From positions 4,768,501 to 4,832,500 of the forward strand of contig NZ_CP125957.1 in the NCBI RefSeq assembly GCF_030064125.1: a DNA stretch of 64,000 nt. The letters are read 5' to 3'. This document shows positions 10,660-18,880 of this stretch, one piece after another; positions within the stretch are counted from its first letter, which is position 1, and each line of letters opens with the position of its first letter. Made by a program: the position numbers and the translations under genes. A model generated the notes under the pieces. That model was not told the DNA's origin. It worked only from the letters and a program-made list of their open reading frames with translations, and ran no database searches. The DNA is from Pseudomonas sp. G2-4 (GTDB lineage: Bacteria; Pseudomonadota; Gammaproteobacteria; Pseudomonadales; Pseudomonadaceae).

Positions 10660-11265
10660 ATGAGCACTATCCGCGAGCGCAACAAAGCATTGATCCTGCG
10701 TGCCGCCAGCGAAGAATTTGCCGACAAGGGCTTCGCCGCGACCAAAACCAGCGATATCGCGACCAAGGCTGGCCTGCCCAAACCCAACGTCTATTACTAC
10801 TTCAAATCCAAGGAAAACCTCTATCGCGAGGTCCTGGAAAGCATCATCGAACCGATTCTCCAGGCCTCGACGCCCTTCAATGCCGAGGGCGTACCGGGCG
10901 AGGTGTTGAGCCACTACATCCGCTCCAAGATCCGCATTTCCCGCGACTTGCCCTTTGCCTCGAAAGTCTTCGCCAGCGAAATCATGCACGGCGCCCCCCA
11001 CCTGAGCCCCGATCTGGTGGAGCAACTCAACGCCCAGGCCCGGCACAACATCGACTGCATCCAGACCTGGATCGACCGCGGCCAGATCGCCCCCATCGAC
11101 CCCAACCACCTGATGTTCAGCATCTGGGCCGCCACACAAACCTACGCCGACTTCGACTGGCAGATCTCTGCGGTGACCGGCAAGGCAAAGCTGGATGAAG
11201 CCGACTATGAAGCGGCGGCGCAGACGATTATTCGGTTGGTGTTGAAGGGGTGTGAGCCAGACTGA
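10660..11265 (+). CDS. TetR family regulator, RutR-like
   Basis: 201 residues. The N-terminal helix-turn-helix is clear ([20 protein letters not shown], about residues 28-47), followed by [13 protein letters not shown]. The C-terminal ligand domain ([16 protein letters not shown]) resembles RutR/YcdC-type regulators, which sense pyrimidines in E. coli. The start at 10660 gives the typical [13 protein letters not shown] opening. It is divergent from DUF808 and sits upstream of the glyoxylate/purine-linked genes, but with a RAYT and two REPINs in between, so its targets are not evident. Regulator class is secure; ligand is not. Confidence 0.88.
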   Translation: MSTIRERNKALILRAASEEFADKGFAATKTSDIATKAGLPKPNVYYYFKSKENLYREVLESIIEPILQASTPFNAEGVPGEVLSHYIRSKIRISRDLPFASKVFASEIMHGAPHLSPDLVEQLNAQARHNIDCIQTWIDRGQIAPIDPNHLMFSIWAATQTYADFDWQISAVTGKAKLDEADYEAAAQTIIRLVLKGCEPD

Positions 11266-11280
11266 TGGACCGATTTGCCT

Positions 11281-11377
11281 TCATCGCGAGCAAGCTCGCT
11301 CCCACAGGACCTGCAGTGTACTTAGATTTCGCTATCGGCCGAGATCCCGTGTGGGAGCGAGCTTGCTCGCGATGAAG
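11281..11377. repeat. REPIN overlapping the 3' end of the RAYT gene
   Basis: Inverted type 1 REP units at 11281-11306 and about 11350-11377. The right-hand unit lies inside the RAYT reading frame and encodes its last residues. Confidence 0.93.
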
Positions 11378-11852
11378 GCACCTCGACTTCAGATCGAACC
11401 CAGATGGCATCCCACAGCGAATAGTCACCAAGTCGCTTCACCAAACCTGCCCGCAGTGGGTTGGCGACAACATAACGAGCGAGCTTGACCAAGCCCTCCT
11501 CCCGTCGCAACGCTCGGTCATGGTATCCCTGCTGCCACAAACTACCTCGACGTCCTGTGGATAGGTTCACTGCCCGAGCGCTCATGGATTTGGTTTTTTG
11601 CATCAGCTTATCTAATGAGCTCTGTTGCAGTTCGATCAACCAATGGAAATGATCGGGCATAACCACCCAAGCCAGTGATTTTGCCCACCTCATATCCTGG
11701 GCATATCGAAATTGATCAACAACCAACCTGCCTAAGGCGAAATCCTGAAAAACAGGTCTTCGGTCGATTGTGTTGGTGGTCAGTAAGTAGATTCGGTTTA
11801 ACTCGCCATAGCGGCCAGTGCGCAAGCGATGTGAAGCAGGTAGATCAGGCAT
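11322..11852 (-). CDS. REP-associated tyrosine transposase (RAYT)
   Basis: 176 residues of the Y1 transposase superfamily (IS200/IS605-like, domesticated RAYT class). It has the metal-binding HxH motif in MPDHFHWLIEL (about residues 66-76), an RGSLWQQGYHDRALR segment, and the YVVANPLRAGLV helix carrying the candidate catalytic tyrosine (near 138). RAYTs cut and join single-stranded REP sequences and are thought to spread REPINs. REPINs of the same type flank the gene on both sides. The usual C-terminus ends near LWDAIW; here the frame reads on into the adjacent REP, adding a tail including SSRASSLPHG. No terminal inverted repeats or duplicated target are seen. Confidence 0.9.
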   Translation of the reverse strand: MPDLPASHRLRTGRYGELNRIYLLTTNTIDRRPVFQDFALGRLVVDQFRYAQDMRWAKSLAWVVMPDHFHWLIELQQSSLDKLMQKTKSMSARAVNLSTGRRGSLWQQGYHDRALRREEGLVKLARYVVANPLRAGLVKRLGDYSLWDAIWVRSEVEVPSSRASSLPHGISADSEI

Positions 11853-11945
11853 TCCTTCGCCTCTCCAATGATAAGGTCATCAAAGGCTAGGCCAGTTGTT
11901 TTTGAATGCCGGACTGACTCTTGGCTGGATGTGTCTGACAGATCG

Positions 11946-12043
11946 TCATCGCGAGCAAGCTCGCTCCCACACTGGGTTTGCGGTGTTTTGCCATTATGTG
12001 TCCAGCATCAAACGCTGTGGGAGCGAGCTTGCTCGCGATGACG
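11946..12043. repeat. REPIN upstream of the RAYT gene
   Basis: Type 1 inverted REP pair, 93 bases upstream of the RAYT start, completing the flanking arrangement. It occupies most of the 211-base gap to the GlcG/HbpS gene. Confidence 0.93.
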
Positions 12044-12063
12044 ACAGGCCAATCACCGCCACA

Positions 12064-12501
12064 TCAAGCCCCCCCTGCATCCGCCCGCAACTGCACCGCC
12101 TCCACAGCCTTGATCGCGACCTGTTCATCAATGTCCGAGGTGTCACCGCTGATGCCAATCGCCCCCAACACATTTCCCTCCTGATCCCTGATCAACACCC
12201 CACCCGGTGCCGGTATGACGCTGCCCTGCCCCAGGCTGTTCAGCGCGGCGATGAAGGCCGGGCGCTGCTGAGCGTCCTGGGCGAGCAAGCGTGAGCCTTT
12301 GCCCAGGGCGATAGCGCCCCAGGCCTTGCCGATGGCGATGTGTGGGCGAAGCAGGCTGGCGCCGTCTTCGCGCTGCAGGGCAATCAAGTGTCCGCCGCTG
12401 TCGAGGACCGCGACGGTCAGTGGTGCAGCGTTGATCTCACGGCCCATGGCAAGGGCTTGTCCCGCCAGGTTGACGGCGACGTTCAAGGTTAGAGCGCTCA
12501 T
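12064..12501 (-). CDS. GlcG/HbpS (DUF336) family protein
   Basis: 145 residues, starting at MSALTLNVAVNLAGQALA after an AAAGGA ribosome-binding site; the longer upstream frame is not needed. GINAAPLTVAVLDSGGHLIALQ-like and GVLIRDQEGNVLGAIGISG segments are typical of this family, which includes haem-binding HbpS and GlcG of glycolate operons. It is divergent from gcl and shares its control region, so a link to glyoxylate or purine breakdown is likely. Biochemical function is not established. Confidence 0.88.
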   Translation of the reverse strand: MSALTLNVAVNLAGQALAMGREINAAPLTVAVLDSGGHLIALQREDGASLLRPHIAIGKAWGAIALGKGSRLLAQDAQQRPAFIAALNSLGQGSVIPAPGGVLIRDQEGNVLGAIGISGDTSDIDEQVAIKAVEAVQLRADAGGA

Positions 12502-12587
12502 AGGGTGCTGTCCTTTTGGGGATGGGAGAGCTTTCCGGTTTTCCAGAGAAACCGAACACATCAAATAGAACACAATTAGATAATTTT

Positions 12588-12597
12588 ATGTATACAA
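12588..12597. promoter_or_regulatory. Putative purine-regulon operator, variant copy
   Basis: ATGTATACAA, one base different from the palindrome TTGTATACAA at 12727. It lies in the divergent GlcG/HbpS-gcl control region, on the GlcG/HbpS side. Confidence 0.5.
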
Positions 12598-12726
12598 TAA
12601 TTTTCACAAAGCGCTTTACACGACCAAGAGTCGCAGTATCTATGGCCTTCCGACGAATGAAACAGACGCTTGAGAAAATGAATTGACCTGCACCGTTCGC
12701 CGTGAATAGACTCTGCACAAAGCCAC

Positions 12727-12736
12727 TTGTATACAA
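12727..12736. promoter_or_regulatory. Putative purine-regulon operator upstream of gcl
   Basis: Perfect palindrome TTGTATACAA, 26 bases before the gcl start. The identical 10-mer occurs upstream of the NCS2 permease (36632) and puuE (45022). This form fits FCD-type GntR regulators (inference). A weak TTGACC at 12683 could be a -35 element upstream of it. Confidence 0.65.
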
Positions 12737-12762
12737 TTACAAAACGTAAGAGGCACAAAACA

Positions 12763-14538
12763 ATGAGCAAAATGAGAGCAATCGAAGCCGCCGTCCTGGT
12801 GATGCGCCGCGAAGGCGTGGACACCGCCTTCGGCATCCCCGGTGCCGCGATCAACCCGCTGTACTCGGCCTTGCAGAAGGTGGGTGGCATCGATCATGTC
12901 CTCGCTCGCCACGTTGAAGGTGCCTCGCACATGGCCGAGGGCTACACCCGCACCAAGGCTGGCAACATCGGCGTGTGCATTGGTACCTCGGGCCCGGCCG
13001 GCACCGACATGGTCACCGGGCTCTACAGTGCTTCGGCCGACTCGATCCCGATCCTGTGCATCACCGGGCAAGCGCCCCGCGCCCGTTTGCACAAGGAAGA
13101 TTTCCAGGCCGTGGACATCACCAGCATCGTCAAGCCGGTGACCAAGTGGGCGACCACCGTCCTGGAGCCGGGCCAGGTGCCCTACGCGTTCCAGAAGGCA
13201 TTCTTTGAGATGCGCTCCGGCCGTCCAGGCCCGGTGCTGATCGACCTGCCCTTCGATGTGCAGATGGCCGATATCGAATTCGACATCGATGCCTACCAGC
13301 CGCTGCCATTAGCCAAACCCGCCGCCAATCGCGTGCAGATCGAGAAAGCCCTGGCGATGTTGAATCAGGCTGAACGCCCATTGCTGGTGGCCGGCGGCGG
13401 GATCATCAATGCCGATGCGAGTGAGCTGCTGGTGGAGTTCGCCGAACTGACGGGCATTCCAGTCATTCCCACATTGATGGGCTGGGGCACGATCCCGGAC
13501 GATCATCCGCTGATGGTCGGCATGGTCGGCCTGCAAACCTCCCACCGCTATGGCAACGCCACGCTGCTCAAGTCGGACGTGGTGCTGGGTATCGGCAACC
13601 GTTGGGCCAACCGTCACACCGGTTCGGTGGAGGTCTACACCGAAGGCCGCACGTTCATTCATGTGGACATCGAACCGACCCAGATCGGCCGCGTGTTCAC
13701 CCCCGACCTGGGCATCGTGTCCGATGCCGCCTCGGCCCTGACGGTGTTCATCGAAGTGGCCCGTGAGTGGCAAGCCGCCGGCAAGCTGAAAAACCGCAGC
13801 GCCTGGCTGCAGGACTGCCAACAGCGCAAGGCCAGCCTGCAGCGCAAGACCCATTTCGACAACGTGCCGGTCAAGCCACAACGCGTCTATGAAGAAATGA
13901 ACCAGGTGTTCGGCAAGGACACTTGCTACGTCAGCACCATCGGCTTGTCGCAAATCGCCGGGGCGCAGTTCCTGCATGTCTACAAACCACGCCACTGGAT
14001 CAACTGCGGCCAGGCCGGTCCCTTGGGCTGGACCATTCCGGCCGCACTGGGGGTGGTCAAGGCCGATCCGAGCCGCAAGGTCGTGGCGTTGTCGGGCGAC
14101 TATGACTTCCAGTTCATGATCGAGGAGTTGGCCGTGGGTGCGCAGTTCAAGCTGCCGTACATCCATGTCGTGGTGAACAACTCCTACCTGGGCTTGATCC
14201 GCCAGGCCCAGCGCGGGTTCGATATGGATTACTGCGTGCAGTTGTCCTTCGACAACCTCAACGCGCCGGAACTCAACGGTTACGGCGTGGACCACATCGC
14301 CGTGGCCGAGGGCCTGGGCTGCAAGGCGCTGCGGGTGTTCGAACCGTCCGGTATCCAGCCGGCGTTGCGCCAGGCCCAGGCTATGATCGAGGAATTCAAG
14401 GTGCCGGTGATCGTCGAGATCATCCTGGAGCGGGTGACCAACATCTCCATGGGCACCGAGATCAACGCCGTCAACGAATTCGAGGACCTGGCGCTGGTGG
14501 GTAACGATGCGCCGACCGCGATTTCGTTGCTCGATTGA
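12763..14538 (+). CDS. gcl: Glyoxylate carboligase (tartronate-semialdehyde synthase)
   Basis: 591-residue ThDP/FAD-dependent enzyme joining two glyoxylates to tartronate semialdehyde with loss of CO2. The start at 12763 ([11 protein letters not shown]) is the family start; an upstream in-frame TTG lies within the operator. Val51 in [15 protein letters not shown] stands where other ThDP enzymes have a catalytic Glu, a hallmark of true Gcl. The ThDP pyrophosphate-binding stretch LSGDYDFQF to [12 protein letters not shown] is present near residues 445-486. It heads an operon with hyi and glxR. It consumes glyoxylate, including that released by the allantoin pathway genes further along. Confidence 0.97.
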   Translation: MSKMRAIEAAVLVMRREGVDTAFGIPGAAINPLYSALQKVGGIDHVLARHVEGASHMAEGYTRTKAGNIGVCIGTSGPAGTDMVTGLYSASADSIPILCITGQAPRARLHKEDFQAVDITSIVKPVTKWATTVLEPGQVPYAFQKAFFEMRSGRPGPVLIDLPFDVQMADIEFDIDAYQPLPLAKPAANRVQIEKALAMLNQAERPLLVAGGGIINADASELLVEFAELTGIPVIPTLMGWGTIPDDHPLMVGMVGLQTSHRYGNATLLKSDVVLGIGNRWANRHTGSVEVYTEGRTFIHVDIEPTQIGRVFTPDLGIVSDAASALTVFIEVAREWQAAGKLKNRSAWLQDCQQRKASLQRKTHFDNVPVKPQRVYEEMNQVFGKDTCYVSTIGLSQIAGAQFLHVYKPRHWINCGQAGPLGWTIPAALGVVKADPSRKVVALSGDYDFQFMIEELAVGAQFKLPYIHVVVNNSYLGLIRQAQRGFDMDYCVQLSFDNLNAPELNGYGVDHIAVAEGLGCKALRVFEPSGIQPALRQAQAMIEEFKVPVIVEIILERVTNISMGTEINAVNEFEDLALVGNDAPTAISLLD

Positions 14539-14553
14539 CTGCCGACGCACTCC

Positions 14554-14642
14554 GGTGGGAGCGAGCTTGCTCGCGATGACGGCGCTACATTCAACATGGA
14601 TGCAAGCAGACACACCGCTATCGCGAGCAAGCTCGCTCCCAC
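14554..14642. repeat. REPIN between gcl and hyi
   Basis: Type 1 REP pair inserted within the operon, 15 bases after the gcl stop. Its spacer matches that of the REPIN at 3626-3716 almost base for base. Confidence 0.93.
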
Positions 14643-14675
14643 GGGGGGCCTGCCAACTATTTACAGGAGACCACC

Positions 14676-15458
14676 ATGCCGCGTTTCGCCGCCAACCTGT
14701 CCATGCTCTTCACCGAGCTGGATTTCCTCGCCCGTTTCGAAGCGGCCGCCAAGGCCGGTTTCAGGGGTGTCGAATACCTGTTCCCCTATGACTACAACTC
14801 CGCCGAGCTCAAGGCCTTGCTCGACACCCACGGCCTGACCCAGGTGCTGTTCAATCTGCCCGCCGGCGATTGGGCCAAGGGCGAGCGTGGCATCGCCTGC
14901 CTGCCGGACCGGGTCGAAGAGTTCCGCGCCGGGGTCGACTTGGCAATCGCCTATGCCCAGGTGCTGGGCAACACCCAGGTCAACTGCCTGTCCGGGATTC
15001 GTCCGCAGAACTGCAGTGAAACCCTGGTGGAGAAAACCTTCGTCGCCAACCTGAAGTACGCCGCCGAGAAGCTGCAAGGCAAAGGCATCAAGCTGGTGAT
15101 GGAAGCCATCAACACCCGCGACATTCCCGGCTTTTACCTGAACAACACCGCCCAGGCCCTGTCGATCCGCGAGCAGGTGGGCAGCGCCAACCTGTTCCTG
15201 CAATACGACATCTACCACATGCAAATCATGGAGGGAGACCTGGCCCGCACCCTGTCGGCGCACCTGGGCGAAATCAACCATGTGCAACTGGCGGACAACC
15301 CGGGGCGCAACGAGCCGGGCACGGGCGAGATCAACTATCGCTTCCTGTTCGAACACCTGGACCGCATTGGTTACCAGGGTTGGGTCGGCTGCGAATACAA
15401 GCCGCTGACCAGCACCGAAGCGGGATTGGGGTGGTTGAAGACCCATAACGCAATTTGA
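14676..15458 (+). CDS. hyi: Hydroxypyruvate isomerase
   Basis: 260 residues, TIM-barrel isomerase interconverting hydroxypyruvate and tartronate semialdehyde. Family motifs include MPRFAANLSMLFTELDFL at the N-terminus, the metal-ligand Glu in LVMEAINTRDIPGFYL (about residue 142) and the second Glu in GCEYKP (about 240). A good ribosome-binding site (ACAGGAGA) precedes the start. It lies between gcl and glxR, with REPINs in both intergenic gaps. Confidence 0.96.
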   Translation: MPRFAANLSMLFTELDFLARFEAAAKAGFRGVEYLFPYDYNSAELKALLDTHGLTQVLFNLPAGDWAKGERGIACLPDRVEEFRAGVDLAIAYAQVLGNTQVNCLSGIRPQNCSETLVEKTFVANLKYAAEKLQGKGIKLVMEAINTRDIPGFYLNNTAQALSIREQVGSANLFLQYDIYHMQIMEGDLARTLSAHLGEINHVQLADNPGRNEPGTGEINYRFLFEHLDRIGYQGWVGCEYKPLTSTEAGLGWLKTHNAI

Positions 15459-15473
15459 TCCAACTCTTTCCCC

Positions 15474-15563
15474 TGTGGGAGCGAGCTTGCTCGCGATGGC
15501 GTCAATGGAGTCACACATTTTTGGGCTGACACACCGTCATCGCGAGCAAGCTCGCTCCCACAG
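15474..15563. repeat. REPIN between hyi and glxR
   Basis: Type 1 inverted REP pair 15 bases after the hyi stop; the second REPIN inside this operon. Confidence 0.93.
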
Positions 15564-15616
15564 AAAAGCATTCACTCATTTGCTTGAAGCAGCGATAAAA
15601 ACAAGAGGATTTTCCC

Positions 15617-16507
15617 ATGGCTAAAATCGGATTCATCGGCACCGGCATCATGGGTCACCCCATGGCGCTGAACCTGCAAAAGGCCGGGCACAGCCTGTTC
15701 CTGTCCCAGCACCACGATCCTGCCCCGGCCGACCTGTTGGCCAGTGGCGCGGTGGCGTTGGCCGACCCGAAGGAAGTGGCCCAGGAAGCCGAGTTCATCA
15801 TCGTCATGGTCCCGGACACCCCGCAGGTCGAAGACGTGTTGTTCCGCGCCGATGGCGTGGCGGCTGGCGTCGGGCCAGGCAAGGTGGTGATCGACATGAG
15901 TTCGATCTCCCCCACCGCCACCAAAGCGTTTGCGGCGAAGATCAACGAAAAAGGTGCGCAGTACCTCGATGCCCCGGTCTCCGGCGGTGAAGTCGGCGCC
16001 AAGGCCGCGACCCTGAGCATCATGGTCGGGGGCGACAGCGCCGCCTTCGAACGCGCCCTGCCGCTGTTCCAGGCCATGGGCAAGAACATCACCCTGGTGG
16101 GCGGCAACGGCGACGGCCAGACCGCCAAGGTCGCCAACCAGATCATCGTCGCCCTGAACATCCAGGCCGTGGCCGAAGCCCTGTTGTTCGCTGCGAAAAA
16201 CGGCGCCGATCCGGCCAAGGTCCGCGAAGCGCTGATGGGCGGCTTCGCTTCGTCGAAGATCCTGGAAGTGCATGGCGAACGCATGATCAAGGGCACCTTC
16301 GACCCGGGTTTTCGCATCAGCCTGCACCAGAAGGACCTGAACCTGGCCCTGCAAGGTGCCAAGGAGCTGAACATCAACTTGCCCAACACCGCCAACGCCC
16401 AGCAAGTGTTCAGCACCTGCGCAGCCATTGGCGGCAGCCACTGGGACCATTCGGCGCTGATCAAGGGCCTGGAACACATGGCCAACTTTTCGATTCGCGA
16501 TCACTGA
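15617..16507 (+). CDS. glxR: 2-hydroxy-3-oxopropionate (tartronate semialdehyde) reductase
   Basis: 296-residue beta-hydroxyacid dehydrogenase that reduces tartronate semialdehyde to glycerate with NAD(P)H. The Rossmann start IGFIGTGIMGHPMALNL, the substrate-binding DAPVSGGEVGAKAATL, and the catalytic Lys in GQTAKVANQ are all present. Last gene of the gcl operon here. The hydroxypyruvate reductase/glycerate kinase and pyruvate kinase genes that often follow in pseudomonads are absent; an IS110-type remnant lies just downstream. Confidence 0.96.
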   Translation: MAKIGFIGTGIMGHPMALNLQKAGHSLFLSQHHDPAPADLLASGAVALADPKEVAQEAEFIIVMVPDTPQVEDVLFRADGVAAGVGPGKVVIDMSSISPTATKAFAAKINEKGAQYLDAPVSGGEVGAKAATLSIMVGGDSAAFERALPLFQAMGKNITLVGGNGDGQTAKVANQIIVALNIQAVAEALLFAAKNGADPAKVREALMGGFASSKILEVHGERMIKGTFDPGFRISLHQKDLNLALQGAKELNINLPNTANAQQVFSTCAAIGGSHWDHSALIKGLEHMANFSIRDH

Positions 16508-16518
16508 TCCCCCAGCCT

Positions 16519-16620
16519 TTAAATGCCTTTGGGTAAGTATTCGCTCTGTTTTTTCATCAGGGCGAATGCCACCCGGCACAACTTGCGGGCGAGGACCACC
16601 CACGCCCTGGGCCTCGGCCA
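16519..16620 (-). pseudogene. IS110-type transposase C-terminal remnant
   Basis: On the minus strand a 34-codon open stretch ending in TAA reads WVVLARKLCRVAFALMKKQ, resembling the extreme C-terminus of IS110-family (Transposase_20) transposases. It is cut off upstream by an in-frame stop. No IS ends are recognisable. It lies only 12 bases after the glxR stop. Assignment rests on a short stretch. Confidence 0.6.
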
Positions 16621-16737
16621 TTAACCGCCTCGTTCACCCTGGCCTGCTGGCTGATCCAGGCCAGCCTCGACGCTGCGCCTTGCACTCTGCGGGGCAATCA
16701 CCCTAGGCTTCGCTGATTCCTGGTTCAGGCGAAGATT

Positions 16738-17562
16738 ATGGACAGCAGCAACAACTGGCGTGAACGTCTCTACGTCATGATTTTCCAGACCGACACCGTG
16801 GGCGGTCGACGCTTCGACAGCATCCTGTTGTTGATCATCCTCGCCAGCCTGGTGATCGTGATGCTCGACAGCATCGACAGCGTGCACAAAAACTACGCCA
16901 CCCTGTTGGCCGCCATCGAATGGGGCTTCACCTTTATCTTCATTGTGGAATACGGCCTGCGCCTGTACTGCTCACCCAAGCCGTTGCGCTATGCCTTCAG
17001 TTTCTACGGCCTGGTGGACCTGCTGGCGATCGTGCCGGGCATCCTGGCGCTGTACTACAGCGACGCCCAGTACCTGCTGATCGTTCGCATCATCCGTATG
17101 CTGCGGATCTTCCGGGTGCTCAAGCTCAGCCCTTATCTCAAGCAGGCCAACTACCTGGTGGCGGCGCTGCGGGGGAGCAAGCAGAAAATTATCGTGTTCC
17201 TGGTCAGCGTATCGACCCTGGTGACCGTATTCGGCACCTTGATGTACGTCATCGAAGGCCCCGGCAATGGTTTCACCAGCATTCCCAAGGGCATCTATTG
17301 GGCTATCGTGACACTGACCACGGTGGGCTTCGGCGATATCGTGCCCAAGACGCCACTGGGCCAGGTGGTTTCGTCCTTGGTGATGATCACGGGTTACTCG
17401 ATCATCGCTGTGCCCACCGGCATTTTCACCGCTGAACTGGCCACCGCCATGCGCGGCGACCAACTCAAGCATGATTGCCCGGTGTGCAGCAAAAACAACC
17501 ATGATCACGGGGCGGCTTTTTGCTCCCGGTGTGGCAATGCATTGTTTAAGAAATTGGAATAA
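16738..17562 (+). CDS. Voltage-gated-type potassium channel with C-terminal zinc ribbon
   Basis: 274 residues with six membrane segments. S4 carries regularly spaced arginines (RIIRMLRIFRVLKL, about residues 119-132), and the pore has the selectivity filter TVGFGD near residues 195-200. The C-terminal tail has two CxxC pairs (C247/C250 and C262/C265: CPVC and CSRCG), a likely zinc ribbon. No large RCK domain is present. It stands alone downstream of the gcl operon. It should form a tetrameric inner-membrane cation channel; physiological role unknown. Confidence 0.92.
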   Translation: MDSSNNWRERLYVMIFQTDTVGGRRFDSILLLIILASLVIVMLDSIDSVHKNYATLLAAIEWGFTFIFIVEYGLRLYCSPKPLRYAFSFYGLVDLLAIVPGILALYYSDAQYLLIVRIIRMLRIFRVLKLSPYLKQANYLVAALRGSKQKIIVFLVSVSTLVTVFGTLMYVIEGPGNGFTSIPKGIYWAIVTLTTVGFGDIVPKTPLGQVVSSLVMITGYSIIAVPTGIFTAELATAMRGDQLKHDCPVCSKNNHDHGAAFCSRCGNALFKKLE

Positions 17563-17655
17563 GCAAAGCACCTTTTAATGCTTGAAGGCCTATAAGCTTG
17601 CCATTAGTGTGCTGGCTAACCGCCCGGAACCCCATTCAATAAAAAGGAATTCGCA

Positions 17656-18654
17656 GTGAAGAACTTCTTTGGCGCCTCTCTTCTCGTCGCCGGCCTGACC
17701 TTCGGCAGCCTGGCCCACGCCGCCCCGACCCTGCTTAACGTCTCTTACGACGTGATGCGCGATTTCTACAAAGACTACAACGCAGCCTTCCAAAAGCACT
17801 GGCAAGCCGAACACAACGAAAACATCACCGTGCAGATGTCCTTCGGCGGCTCCAGCAAGCAGGCGCGTTCGGTGATCGACGGGTTGCCGGCGGATGTCAT
17901 CACCATGAACATGGCCACCGACATCAACGCCCTGGCGGACAACGGCAAACTGGTGCCCGAGAACTGGGTCACCCGCCTGCCGAACAACAGTGCGCCGTTC
18001 ACCTCGGCCACGGTATTCATCGTCCGCAAGGGCAACCCCAAGGCGCTGAAAGACTGGCCGGACCTGCTCAAGGACGGCGTGCAAGTAATCGTGCCCAACC
18101 CGAAAACCTCCGGCAACGGCCGCTACACCTACCTGTCGGCCTGGGGTTATGTGCTGAAGAATGGCGGCGACGAAAGCAAGGCCAAGGACTTCGTCGGCAA
18201 GCTGTTCAAACAGGCGCCCGTGCTGGACACCGGTGGCCGCGCCGCAACGACCACCTTCATGACCAACCAGATCGGCGATGTGCTGGTGACCTTTGAAAAC
18301 GAAGCCGAGATGATCGCCCGCGAGTTCGGTCGCGACCAGTTCGAAGTGGTCTACCCGAGCGTCTCCGCCGAAGCCGAGCCACCGGTGACCGTGGTCGACA
18401 AAGTGGTCGAGAAAAAAGGCTCCCGCGAAGCCGCCGAGGCGTACCTCAAATACCTGTGGTCGCCCGAAGGCCAGGAAATCGCCGCCGCCAACTACCTGCG
18501 CCCACGGGACCCGGCCGTACTGGCCAAATACACCGACCGCTTCCCGAAAGTGGATTTCCTGTCAGTGGAAAAGACCTTCGGCGACTGGCGCACGGTGCAG
18601 AAGACTCACTTCAATGATGGTGGGGTTTTCGACCAGATCTATAGCGGGCAATAA
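17656..18654 (+). CDS. sbp: Sulfate-binding ABC transporter periplasmic protein
   Basis: 332 residues of the sulfate/thiosulfate-binding family. The GTG start at 17656 follows AAAAAGGAATTC. The signal peptide ends near AHA-AP, and the mature start TLLNVSYDVMRDFYKDYNAAF is the family hallmark. SFGGSSKQARSVIDGLPADV forms part of the anion-binding site. No cysT/cysW/cysA genes follow, so it must work with permease components encoded elsewhere. Expression is probably sulfur-controlled, but no operator was recognised. Confidence 0.95.
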   Translation: MKNFFGASLLVAGLTFGSLAHAAPTLLNVSYDVMRDFYKDYNAAFQKHWQAEHNENITVQMSFGGSSKQARSVIDGLPADVITMNMATDINALADNGKLVPENWVTRLPNNSAPFTSATVFIVRKGNPKALKDWPDLLKDGVQVIVPNPKTSGNGRYTYLSAWGYVLKNGGDESKAKDFVGKLFKQAPVLDTGGRAATTTFMTNQIGDVLVTFENEAEMIAREFGRDQFEVVYPSVSAEAEPPVTVVDKVVEKKGSREAAEAYLKYLWSPEGQEIAAANYLRPRDPAVLAKYTDRFPKVDFLSVEKTFGDWRTVQKTHFNDGGVFDQIYSGQ

Positions 18655-18665
18655 AGAGGCTTTGG

Positions 18666-18757
18666 GTGGCGAGGGAGCTTGCTCCCGCTGGGCTGCGTAG
18701 CGGCCCCATCTTTTTGCGGTTGCTGCGCAACCGAGCGGGAGCAAGCTCCCTCGCCAC
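18666..18757. repeat. Type 2 REP pair
   Basis: Inverted units GTGGCGAGGGAGCTTGCTCC and complement, each followed by an inner G/C-rich hairpin (GGGCTGCGTAGCGGCCC). The palindromic core GGGAGCAAGCTCCC differs from the type 1 REP core. It occupies most of the gap between sbp and the MFS gene. Confidence 0.88.
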
Positions 18758-18880
18758 ACATACAGTGTTCGCCGCAACCATCAACGACAAGCATGTCTGA
18801 TATCAGCTACAAAGCCTGTTCCAGAGCGCCACAACTCTTTAGCCTCACGCCATCCTTTTCCAGCTACCGATGAGATTGCC

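Noticed and set aside
12727..12762. TTG start giving Gcl a 12-residue N-terminal extension
   Set aside because: The TTG is part of the TTGTATACAA operator; family members start at MSKMRA-like sequence encoded from 12763.
13309..14613. 434-codon frame antisense to gcl
   Set aside because: Coincides with strongly supported Gcl motifs on plus; includes REP-derived codons at its start; composition is that of an antisense shadow.
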